From JANNOG01 sp050329415 (GTDB taxonomy: Bacteria > Actinomycetota > Actinomycetes > Actinomycetales > JBBAYJ01), in the NCBI GenBank assembly GCA_050329415.1, contig JBHJOS010000171.1:1-19502 (forward strand): a stretch of DNA of 19,502 bases, given 5' to 3'. Below, piece by piece: positions 12,111 to 18,838 of the stretch. Position 1 is the stretch's first letter, and every line of letters starts with the position of its first letter. The notes below the pieces were generated by a model. It was not told the DNA's origin, made no database searches, and saw nothing but the letters and a program-made list of their open reading frames with translations. A program made the position numbers and the translations under genes.

Positions 12111-13694
12111 TCACGGCGGACCGCCGCCGCGGCGGCGCTCCTGCTCAACGACCTCGTGGCGGTCCTTCAGCCGGTGCAGGCCGGCCACTGCCCGGGCCAT
12201 CCGCTGGTTGCCGGCGAGCTGCTGCTCGTGCCGGTCGACGTAGGACCAGTACCCGGCCGTGAAGGGGCAGGCGTCGTCCCCGACACGCGTCCGGGGGTCG
12301 TACTCGCACCCGCGGCAGTAGTCGCTCATCCGGTCGAGGTACGCCCCACCGGCCACGTAGGGCTTCGTGGCCAGCAGCCCGCCGTCCGCGTACGTCGCCA
12401 TCCCGACGACGTTGGCGACCATGACCCAGTCGTATCCGTCGACGAAGCGGGTCCGGAACCACTCGGCCGTCGCTGCCGGGTCGTACCCGCGCTGGCTCGC
12501 CCAGTTGCCGAGGACCATGAGCCGCGGGATGTGGTGCACCCAGCCGTCCTCGCGAACCCCGGCGAGGACGTCGGACAGGCACCGGGCTCGCACCCCGGCC
12601 TCGGGGTCGAGGTCGTCGAACCAGGCCGGCAGCGCCCGGTCCGCGCCCAGGGCGTTGCGGTCCCGGTAGTCCTCGCCACCGTGCCAGTACATGTGCCACA
12701 CGTAGTCGCGCCAGCCGACGACCTGCCGGACGAAGCCCTCGACGCTCGCCAGCGGGGCCGCGCCCGCCCGGTGGCGGGACTCGGCGGCCCGGGCGACCTC
12801 GACGGGATGGAGCAGCCCGAGGTTGATCGGCACGGACAGCAGCGAGTGGGCCATCCACCGGTCACCGGCCAGCATCGCGTCCTCGTACCGGCCGAACACC
12901 CGAAGCCGGTGGTCGAGGAAGTGGTCGAGGGCCGCCCTCGCCTCGTCCCGGGTGACGGCGAAGCGGCGCGGGCCGTCGTCCCCCACGAAGCGGACGCCGT
13001 CGGCCGACATCCGGTCGAGGTCGTGGCGGACCTCCTCGTCGATGTCGTCCTCCGTCGGCCACCACGGCTCGGGCAGGTCGACGGCGTCGGCGAGGCGCCG
13101 GGCACCGCGCGGTGGCGGCTCCCGGTTGTCGTGGTCGTAGGACCAGGATCCGCCCGCCGGCTCGCCGTCGCGGTCCAGAAGCAGGTCCAGCCGTCGTCGC
13201 TGGCCGCGGTAGAAGTCGTCCATGAGCAGCCGCCGACGGCCCCGGCCCGCGGCCCAGTGTCGGAACTCCTCGGGCGTGGCCACGAAGCCCCGCTCCGGCA
13301 GCACCTGGATCCGGCCCGCGGGGACCCCGTCGACCTCGCCGTCCGCGAGTCGGCGGACGAACCGGCGCGCCGCCCACGACGTCGGGTCGCACACGGTGAC
13401 GGTCCCGTCCGGGCGGCCGGCCAACCGGGAGCCGCGCAGCGCCTGCGAGTAGGTCTCGGCACGCACGAGCTCGCACCGCTCGCCCAGCTCGGCGGCCCGG
13501 TGGCGCAGCGCCGACAGCACGAGGTGAGCCTTGCGGCGGTGGTACACCCGGCGCCGGAACACCGCCGCGGACTCCACCAGCAGGACGTCCCCGCCGTCGT
13601 CACCGGGGTTCTCGCCACCCAGGAAGTGCGGACCGAGCTGGTCGGCGAACAGCCAGCGGACGTGCGGGGCGCACACCCGGCCGGGAGCCGTCAC
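12111..13694 (-). CDS. Fe-S cluster photolyase/cryptochrome, PhrB (6-4) type, 527 aa
   Basis: PhrB-type enzymes use FAD and light to repair pyrimidine (6-4) photoproducts in DNA. The N-terminal Rossmann domain begins HVRWLFADQLGPHF, with the family segment VYHRRKAHLVLSALRHRA at about 50-67. The C-terminal FAD domain includes WRDYVWHMYWHGG (328-340), HHIPRLMVLGNWA (387-399) and DGYDWVMVANVVGMATYADGG-type sequence. Four cysteines at 372, 460, 463 and 476 are spaced 88, 3 and 13 apart, as in Agrobacterium PhrB (C350, C438, C441, C454), so a [4Fe-4S] cluster is expected. Start: GTG at 13694, or GTG at 13676; both lack a clear ribosome binding site. The C-terminal tail (RRRGGGPP) is extra. The gene lies 34 bases after the SPFH gene. 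Confidence 0.92.
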   Translation of the reverse strand: MTAPGRVCAPHVRWLFADQLGPHFLGGENPGDDGGDVLLVESAAVFRRRVYHRRKAHLVLSALRHRAAELGERCELVRAETYSQALRGSRLAGRPDGTVTVCDPTSWAARRFVRRLADGEVDGVPAGRIQVLPERGFVATPEEFRHWAAGRGRRRLLMDDFYRGQRRRLDLLLDRDGEPAGGSWSYDHDNREPPPRGARRLADAVDLPEPWWPTEDDIDEEVRHDLDRMSADGVRFVGDDGPRRFAVTRDEARAALDHFLDHRLRVFGRYEDAMLAGDRWMAHSLLSVPINLGLLHPVEVARAAESRHRAGAAPLASVEGFVRQVVGWRDYVWHMYWHGGEDYRDRNALGADRALPAWFDDLDPEAGVRARCLSDVLAGVREDGWVHHIPRLMVLGNWASQRGYDPAATAEWFRTRFVDGYDWVMVANVVGMATYADGGLLATKPYVAGGAYLDRMSDYCRGCEYDPRTRVGDDACPFTAGYWSYVDRHEQQLAGNQRMARAVAGLHRLKDRHEVVEQERRRGGGPP

Positions 13695-13728
13695 CGGGCC
13701 GCTGCCACGGGCACCGTCACCCCCGTCG

Positions 13729-14853
13729 TCAGGCCAGGCGCGTCGGGTCCTGCGGGGGCTCGGGACCCTCGGGCAGGGGCGGGGACTCCGCGGTCGCCGT
13801 CGGCGGCGCAGCCCGGCCGCGTGCGCCGGGCCGGACGACGCTGGCCTCCTGCTCGGCCCGGTTGGCCTCGGCGCGGGCGCGCTCGAGAGCATCCTCCGGG
13901 TCCTCCAGCTGCGGGGTACCGAGCTGGTAGGTGTCCTTCATCGGCTCGCCCAGGTATCCCTCGGACGCCCGGGCGTTGCCACCGAGGGCCCGTGTGATGC
14001 CGCCGAGTGCCTCCGTGAGCTCGCTCGGGACGATCCACATCTTCGACCCGGGCCCCTCCGCGATCTTGGGCAGGACCTGGAGGTACTGGTAGGCGAGCAG
14101 CTTGTCGTCGGGGTTGCCCTTGTGGATCGCCTCGAAGACCTGCTGGATGGCCCGTGCCTCGCCCTGGGCCTGGAGGATGGCGGCCTGGGCGGCGCCCTCG
14201 GCCCGCAGGATGGCCGACTGCTTCTCGCCCTCGGCGGTGAGGATCTCGGACTGCTTGACGCCCTCGGCGTTGAGGATCGTCGCCCGCCGGTCCCGCTCGG
14301 CCCGCATCTGCTTCTCCATGGAGTCCTGAACGGACTCCGGCGGGTCGATCGCCTTGAGCTCGACCCGGTTGACCCGGATCCCCCACTTGCCGGTCGCCTC
14401 GTCGAGGACCCCGCGCAGCTGGCCGTTGATCTGGTCGCGGCTGGTGAGCGTCGCCTCCAGGTCCATGGACCCGATGACGTTGCGCAGTGTGGTGACGGTG
14501 AGCTGCTCGATGCCCTGGATGAAGTTGGCGATCTCGTACGTCGCCGCCTTGGGATTCGTCACCTGGAAGTAGATGACCGTGTCGATGCTGACGACCAGGT
14601 TGTCCGAGGTGATCACCGGCTGCGGCGGGAAGCTCACCACCTGCTCGCGCAGATCGACGGTGGCGCGGGCGCGGTCGATGAACGGCACCAGCAGGTTGAG
14701 GCCCGCGTTGAGGGTCCGGCTGTACCGGCCGAGCCGCTCGATGATGATGGCGGTGGCCTGCGACACGATCTTGACCGCTCGGACGACGGAGACGACCACC
14801 ACGGCCAGGATGAGGAACAGGACGATCGTGACGACGAAACCCACGAGGTCCAT
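13729..14853 (-). CDS. SPFH/Band 7 (stomatin-like) membrane protein, 374 aa
   Basis: Stomatin-like proteins (bacterial QmcA/YbbK type) oligomerise in the membrane and are linked to membrane domain organisation and proteolysis control. One membrane helix at residues 3-26 (LVGFVVTIVLFLILAVVVVS) is followed by the Band 7 domain: AIIIERLGRYSRTLNAGLN (35-53), PFIDRA, VISIDTVIYFQVT-like stretch, then NVIGSMDLEATLTSRD. A long charged helix follows (MEKQMRAERDRRATILNAEG and EGEKQSAILRAEG repeats, about 180-235), the coiled-coil of the family. The last 80 residues are a Pro/Glu/Ala tail, longer than in QmcA. Its ATG overlaps the nfeD stop by one base (TGATG), a standard two-gene arrangement. Confidence 0.93.
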   Translation of the reverse strand: MDLVGFVVTIVLFLILAVVVVSVVRAVKIVSQATAIIIERLGRYSRTLNAGLNLLVPFIDRARATVDLREQVVSFPPQPVITSDNLVVSIDTVIYFQVTNPKAATYEIANFIQGIEQLTVTTLRNVIGSMDLEATLTSRDQINGQLRGVLDEATGKWGIRVNRVELKAIDPPESVQDSMEKQMRAERDRRATILNAEGVKQSEILTAEGEKQSAILRAEGAAQAAILQAQGEARAIQQVFEAIHKGNPDDKLLAYQYLQVLPKIAEGPGSKMWIVPSELTEALGGITRALGGNARASEGYLGEPMKDTYQLGTPQLEDPEDALERARAEANRAEQEASVVRPGARGRAAPPTATAESPPLPEGPEPPQDPTRLA

Positions 14854-15338
14854 CAGGCGGTCTCCTTCTCAGACGTGTCGCGGGTGACACGGGAGGAGAC
14901 GACGGCCGTCGCCCCCTCGATGCGGACGACGGTGACGTCGACGCCCTCGGGGATCACCACGGCCGGGTCGGCGGCGCGAGCGGACCAGGTCTCCCCCGCG
15001 AGCTTCACCTGCCCGTCACGACCCGTGACGGGTGCGAGGGTGAGGGCGGCGCGCCCGACCAGGGCGTCGGTGTTGGTCTCGGTCCCGGGGTTGTGCCGTC
15101 CGATCCAGCGACGCAACGCGGGCCGGACCAGGACGAGGGCCAGCACGCTGGCGATGGCGAAGGTGAACACCTGGACGGTGAACCCGTAGCCGAGGAAGGC
15201 CGCGCCGGCCGCGGCGAGCGCGCCGATGACGAGCATCGAGAAGAGGAAGTCGAAGCTGATGAGCTCCATGAGCCCCAGGAGCAACGCAGCGATCACCCAC
15301 AGTAACCATTGCGTCTCGCGAAAGAACTCGGCCACCAT
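14853..15338 (-). CDS. NfeD-family membrane protein, 161 aa (short form)
   Basis: NfeD proteins pair with stomatin/SPFH proteins, with the soluble OB-fold thought to aid complex formation. Residues about 10-75 hold three or four membrane helices (LLWVIAALLLGLMELISF, FLFSMLVIGALAAAGAAF, VFTFAIASVLALVLV). The C-terminal part (90-150) is the OB-fold: DALVGRAALTLAP, GQVKLAGETWSARA, GVDVTVVRIEGATAVV. It is the short form without the N-terminal protease domain. ATG at 15338 lies six bases after the ABC gene stop, so it is within that operon. Confidence 0.9.
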   Translation of the reverse strand: MVAEFFRETQWLLWVIAALLLGLMELISFDFLFSMLVIGALAAAGAAFLGYGFTVQVFTFAIASVLALVLVRPALRRWIGRHNPGTETNTDALVGRAALTLAPVTGRDGQVKLAGETWSARAADPAVVIPEGVDVTVVRIEGATAVVSSRVTRDTSEKETA

Positions 15339-15344
15339 CTCCCC

Positions 15345-16136
15345 TCACCTGCCGCCGGCCCGGGCCATCCATCGGCCCCCGTCGTGGTCGACCGTCAGCG
15401 ACATCCCGAAAGTCTCGGACAGCGCGGGGGATGTCAAGGTCAGCGGGAGTGGCCCGGACGCCACCACCTGGCCGGCCCGCAGCAGGAGCACATGGGTGAA
15501 CCCGTCGGGGATCTCCTCGAGGTGGTGGGTGACGAGGACCGTGGCCGGCCCTCCCGGCTGCCCGGCGAGGATCCCCAGACTGCGCACCACGTCCTCGCGG
15601 GCACCGAGGTCCATCCCGGCGGCCGGTTCGTCGAGCAGGAGGAGCTCCGGATCGGTCATGAGGGACCGGGCGACGAGGACCCGCTTGCGCTCACCCTCGC
15701 TGAGGGACCCGAACGGCCGGTCGGCCCGGCTCGCGACCCCCAGTCCGGCCAGCAGCGCCCGCGCCCGCCCGAGGTCGGTGTCGTCGTAGGCCTCGGTCCA
15801 GCGGCCCAGGCGCCCGTAGGCGGCCGTGAGCACCACGTCGAGCACGGTGTCCCCGGGCGGCAGCGCGTCGGCCACCGCCAGCGAGGCCAGCCCGATGCGG
15901 TCGCGCAGCTCGGCGACGTCCACCCGGCCCAGCACCTGGCCGAGCAGTCGGACCTCGCCCCCGGTGGGGAACAGGGCCGCTGCGGCGATCCGCAGGAGAG
16001 TGGTCTTGCCTGCGCCGTTGGGGCCGATCACGACCCAACGCTCGTTGTCCCGGACGGCCCAGTCCACGCCGTCGAGCAGGGCGAAGCCGCCGCGGGTGAC
16101 GGTGACCCCCGACATGGCGAGGACCTCGTCGCTCAC
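15345..16136 (-). CDS. ABC transporter ATP-binding protein, 263 aa, no permease adjacent
   Basis: A single nucleotide-binding domain with Walker A GPNGAGKTT (38-46), signature LSEGE (145-149, a variant of LSGGQ), Walker B ELLLLDEP (164-171) and H-loop histidine (H204 or H205). It reads like the ModF/YlmA group of lone ATPases, but no substrate can be named. GTG at 16136 has GGGAGG six bases upstream. The partner permease is not nearby; instead nfeD and an SPFH gene follow, so it may be an orphan subunit or act in a non-transport role. The last 30 residues (HDGGRWMARAGGR) match no domain I know. Confidence 0.9.
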   Translation of the reverse strand: MSDEVLAMSGVTVTRGGFALLDGVDWAVRDNERWVVIGPNGAGKTTLLRIAAAALFPTGGEVRLLGQVLGRVDVAELRDRIGLASLAVADALPPGDTVLDVVLTAAYGRLGRWTEAYDDTDLGRARALLAGLGVASRADRPFGSLSEGERKRVLVARSLMTDPELLLLDEPAAGMDLGAREDVVRSLGILAGQPGGPATVLVTHHLEEIPDGFTHVLLLRAGQVVASGPLPLTLTSPALSETFGMSLTVDHDGGRWMARAGGR

Positions 16137-16203
16137 CGCGCGCCTCCCGTCGTCCGGCGGTCCGTGGTCGCCGGACCGGCCGGGCTCCACGCTAGTGCGC
16201 GTG

Positions 16204-16218
16204 CCTACCCTGCGCGCG
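16204..16218 (+). promoter_or_regulatory. -10 box of a probably leaderless gene
   Basis: TACCCT (16205-16210) fits the actinobacterial TAnnnT -10 and lies seven bases before the GTG at 16218. No Shine-Dalgarno sequence precedes that GTG, so transcription probably starts at the first base of the gene. No clear -35 is seen. Confidence 0.5.
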
Positions 16219-17051
16219 TGAGCCTGCCCCGGTCCGTCCCGCTGGCCGCCTGGACGGCCGCGGTCCTGGCGGGCCGGGCAGGCGTCGCGGACGCCGTGGC
16301 CGCGGTCGTCGGCGACGAGGAGCACACGGTGACCTGGGGGCCGGCGGATCCCGCCGGCCCCGCCGTCGAGGAGGCGTTCGGGCACCCGGTCCCCGACCCG
16401 GCGTTCCTGTCCGACCTCCTCGTGCTGCTCTCCGGGGACGGGGCCGGGGGCGGGCCGGCCCGGGTCCGGCTCGCCCTGCCCGTCCCGGGGGACGCCACCG
16501 GCCTGCCCCCCGCGCCCGGCCTGCTGGGGCACGCCTGCGACGCCGGCGAGTGCGTCGTCGTCGAGGACGTCCCGGGGCCGGCCGGGCCGTTCCACGTCGT
16601 CGCGGTGCCGGACGTCACGGTCTTCGGCACCGACGTCGACCCCGGGTACCAGGTGACGTGGACCGGGTTCGTCACGGCCCGCCCGGCGCCGCCGGGCGCC
16701 GTCACCCCGCCGGTCAGCGTCGCCGAGGCCGACCTGGAGCTGCGGCTGGCGACCCGCGACGCCACCCGTGAGCTGGAACGGCTGGCGGTGGCCGCCTGGT
16801 CGGCGGGCTCCTCCCCCGCCGGCCGCCGGGGACGGCCGGGCCCGCTGCCGCCGCTGCCGGACGCGTTCTCGGCCCGGTCCCGGCAGCTGCTGGGCTCGGC
16901 CGCGCAGCTGCTCGCCATCGTCGACGCCGCCCGGGACGACCCCGGGGGCGCGGTCACCGGCTACGAGACCGGCCGTCGCGACGCGGCCCTCAACACGGTC
17001 CGCCGCGCCGCCCGCCGCGCCGTCGAGGCCGCCGTCAACCTGCCGGGGTAG
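16218..17051 (+). CDS. Hypothetical protein, 277 aa
   Basis: I do not recognise a family. The N-terminal part begins SLPRSVPLAAWTAAVLAGRAG, followed by a stretch rich in Val/Pro/Asp and aromatic-containing strands (PFHVVAVPDVTVFGTDVDPG, YQVTWTGFV). The C-terminal half (from about 180) is helical and basic (ATRELERLAVAAWSAG, LGSAAQLLAIVDAARDD, ALNTVRRAARRAVEAAVN). No membrane helix or signal peptide is evident. Third positions are strongly G/C throughout, so the gene is real. It diverges from the ABC ATPase with 81 bases between and is followed by a terminator-like hairpin. A conserved actinobacterial unknown is the likely status, but that is a guess. Confidence 0.8.
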   Translation: MSLPRSVPLAAWTAAVLAGRAGVADAVAAVVGDEEHTVTWGPADPAGPAVEEAFGHPVPDPAFLSDLLVLLSGDGAGGGPARVRLALPVPGDATGLPPAPGLLGHACDAGECVVVEDVPGPAGPFHVVAVPDVTVFGTDVDPGYQVTWTGFVTARPAPPGAVTPPVSVAEADLELRLATRDATRELERLAVAAWSAGSSPAGRRGRPGPLPPLPDAFSARSRQLLGSAAQLLAIVDAARDDPGGAVTGYETGRRDAALNTVRRAARRAVEAAVNLPG

Positions 17052-17063
17052 TGGACGCCGATA

Positions 17064-17093
17064 TGCCCACCGGTCCCTGTTGCTGGGTGGGCA
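17064..17093 (+). terminator. Terminator-like hairpin after the 277-aa gene
   Basis: TGCCCACC (17064-17071) pairs perfectly with GGTGGGCA (17086-17093) around a 14-base loop, 12 bases after the stop codon. No U-run follows, as is common in high-GC genomes. Confidence 0.5.
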
Positions 17094-17117
17094 GTGGGCT
17101 AGTCGTTGCGGTCTCGA

Positions 17118-17339
17118 GGGCTGGGCGTTCGGATCTCGGGTCCTAGCGCGTCCCTCAACCTCATCCACCAGGACCGGCGCGTGGCGGTGGTCGTCGTCAG
17201 CCACGGCATCCCCCAGTCGTTGGACGTAGCGAACCGGATCCACATCATGCGGCTCGTGTGGCGGACAACCGTCGTGACGCCGACGACCCACTCGATCAAC
17301 CAGGTAGTAGGGATCGTGACGCACGCGGCGGCCCGGGCG
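17118..17339 (+). pseudogene. Relic of a sugar ABC transporter ATPase (C-terminal part)
   Basis: The frame reads LGVRISGPSASLNLIHQ, then VAVVVVSHGIPQSLDVANRIHIM, RTTVVTPTTHSINQVV and GIVTHAA. This follows the region after Walker B in RbsA/XylG-type sugar importer ATPases (LGVRESGxVL, VVxISHNMPDVFEVADRIHVxRLGRR, ...MTGA), with H-loop histidine kept. The piece lacks the N-terminal three quarters, including Walker A, signature and Walker B; no start or upstream part is found, and it runs on into unrelated codons. Composition is more mixed than the true genes. It is a decayed fragment of a transporter lost from this spot, perhaps when the genes to the right arrived. Confidence 0.65.
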
Positions 17340-17487
17340 AAGATCTTGCACTGTCCGATGTGTCGGTCTTGTGATCACACGGTTACTTGTTGCATCCTGA
17401 GTCAGCCGAGAGATGAAGGGGGGCGACGGTCGATGATGGCCAGAATCACGATAGTCGTCGGGTCATGATCGCATGGCGGAGGGTGTT
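17340..17487. other. Mixed-composition spacer, no gene recognised
   Basis: This stretch, between the ABC relic and a small ORF, has lower G/C and no consistent codon bias on either strand. A Gly/Arg-rich end (GGGGGCGACGG near 17417) and A/T-rich patches are visible. I find no promoter I would defend. Confidence 0.4.
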
Positions 17488-17694
17488 GTGGCCCCGATTA
17501 CCGTGCTGGTTGCTGGCGACTCGCTTCGCCTGACGGGGATGGCGAGGCTTGTGCTCGCAGACTGCGGAGCGCAGTTGCCCCAGATTATGCTGCGTCTGCA
17601 GTCGACGCAGGTGATCGAAGCCGTGGCAGAATTCTTGACGTCCAGTACGAAATCGCGTCCTGACGATCGCTTCATGAGGCGACCCCTGGCCTGA
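17488..17694 (+). CDS. Possible small protein, 68 aa, unknown
   Basis: GTG at 17488 has GGAGGG four bases upstream, a convincing ribosome binding site. The frame reads MAPITVLVAGDSLRLTGMA, then RLVLADCGAQLPQIMLRLQ, then a helix VIEAVAEFLTSS and a basic tail; an ATG at 17473 is an alternative start. It could be a small alpha/beta protein. Third-position G/C bias is weaker than in the neighbours, so it may be recent, transferred or not a gene. It points toward the kinase 140 bases downstream. Confidence 0.35.
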   Translation: MAPITVLVAGDSLRLTGMARLVLADCGAQLPQIMLRLQSTQVIEAVAEFLTSSTKSRPDDRFMRRPLA

Positions 17695-17816
17695 CGCGCA
17701 AGGACAACAGACCTGGCTGTACGACCCTTGCCGCGGAGCGGGGATCGGTGACACCCGCGCCATTTTCCGTGTCGCCTTGCCTTCCCTGTCGCTCTTCGAG
17801 TGCTCTCTACCGCCAC

Positions 17817-17830
17817 TAACCTAGCGGGGG
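17817..17830 (+). promoter_or_regulatory. Candidate -10 and ribosome binding site for the kinase gene
   Basis: TAACCT (17817-17822) fits a TAnnnT -10; TTCGAG 16 bases upstream is a poor -35. GGGGG (17826-17830) six bases before the GTG at 17837 could be a ribosome binding site, in which case the start at 17837 is supported. The two signals are too close for both to act on a long leader. Confidence 0.35.
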
Positions 17831-17836
17831 CCATTT

Positions 17837-18838
17837 GTGTTCTCTCAAGCTGTCGTAGAACTTGATCAGGCGGATCCCCTAGGTGTTCCCGCACCGCCCG
17901 ATAGGGATGCGCCGATGGGTACCGGTGTGGGGTTGGCCCAGGGGCACCATGGCGAGGTCCTGCAGGGAGCCTTCCACCTGCCGGGTTCGGGGCTGCGGCG
18001 GGCCCTGGTTACGATGCCGTTGCCGCGGCTCGCGTCCACGGCCACTGTCGTGGTGGACGAGGACCTGCCGCCGGGGACCGTGCTCGTCGAGCCGGGCGAC
18101 AAGAGCAAGTCGTGCCGGGCGGCAGCTGCCGCCTTCCGCTTCTGTACCGACGCCTACCGGGTCCCACTCTTAGCGGGCCGGCTCACGATCCGCACCGCAG
18201 TGGAGAGCGGTCTCGGGATGGGCGCCTCCACGACTGACGTGGTGGCCGCTATCAGGGCCGTGGCGAACCTGCACCGGCTACAGCTGAGGGCGTCCGATGT
18301 CGCGGGGCTCAGCGTCCGCGCGGAGGGCGCGTCCGACTCGATCATGTTCGAGGACCGCGTCGTGCTCTTCGCCCACCGCGACGGGGTCGTTCTAGATGAG
18401 CTGGGTCCCCACCTGCCGCCGCTCGTCGTCGTCGGCTGCATCACCGGTGCCCAGCGGCACGTCGACACGCTGCAGCTGCCCCCGGCCCGCTACGACGCCG
18501 ACGAACTGCGCCGCCTCGGGGTCCTCCTCGCCGCCCTGCGCCACGCCGTGCGCGCGGGCGACCCGAAGCTGCTGGGCCGGGTCGCCACCGGCAGCGCCCG
18601 CATCAACCAGCGCTTCCTCCCGAAGCCCGAGCTCGAGGACATGATCGGCATCGGGCGCCGGCACGGCGCTCTGGGCGTCCAGGTCGCCCACAGCGGCTCG
18701 GTCGCCGGCATCCTGTTCGACCCGGCCGACGCAGCGGCAGCGACGGGTGCCCTGGCGTGCGTGGCCGACCTCGCGGCAGCGGGCGTCACGTGCACCGGCG
18801 TCTTCCCGGGGACCGGCGCAGCGGTGGCCGCACGGTGA
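17837..18838 (+). CDS. GHMP-family kinase, PduX-like (L-threonine or L-serine kinase type), 333 aa
   Basis: GHMP kinases phosphorylate small hydroxy compounds; PduX-type members phosphorylate L-threonine. The N-terminal AQGHHGEVLQGAFHLPG (residues about 34-50) is the family's first motif, and the ATP-binding loop is ESGLGMGASTTDVVAAIRAV (about 123-142). The C-terminal domain ends with VTCTGVFPGTGAAV, and a conserved AHSGSVAGILFD (about 284-295) matches motif 3. Start: GTG at 17837 (GGGGG upstream), or ATG at 17915, giving 307 aa. Its TGA overlaps the GTG of the next gene (GTGA), so the two are cotranscribed. A substrate of L-serine or L-threonine is inferred from the SbnA-like neighbour. Confidence 0.8.
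   Translation: MFSQAVVELDQADPLGVPAPPDRDAPMGTGVGLAQGHHGEVLQGAFHLPGSGLRRALVTMPLPRLASTATVVVDEDLPPGTVLVEPGDKSKSCRAAAAAFRFCTDAYRVPLLAGRLTIRTAVESGLGMGASTTDVVAAIRAVANLHRLQLRASDVAGLSVRAEGASDSIMFEDRVVLFAHRDGVVLDELGPHLPPLVVVGCITGAQRHVDTLQLPPARYDADELRRLGVLLAALRHAVRAGDPKLLGRVATGSARINQRFLPKPELEDMIGIGRRHGALGVQVAHSGSVAGILFDPADAAAATGALACVADLAAAGVTCTGVFPGTGAAVAAR

Noticed and set aside
17057..17064. GCCGATAT as a third FliA-type -10 box
   Set aside because: No CTCAG lies 15 bases upstream (ACCT instead), and it overlaps the end region of an unrelated gene followed by a terminator-like hairpin.
17463..17894. Minus-strand 143-aa frame in the spacer before the kinase
   Set aside because: No codon bias, no ribosome binding site, basic low-complexity product, and it overlaps the kinase start region.
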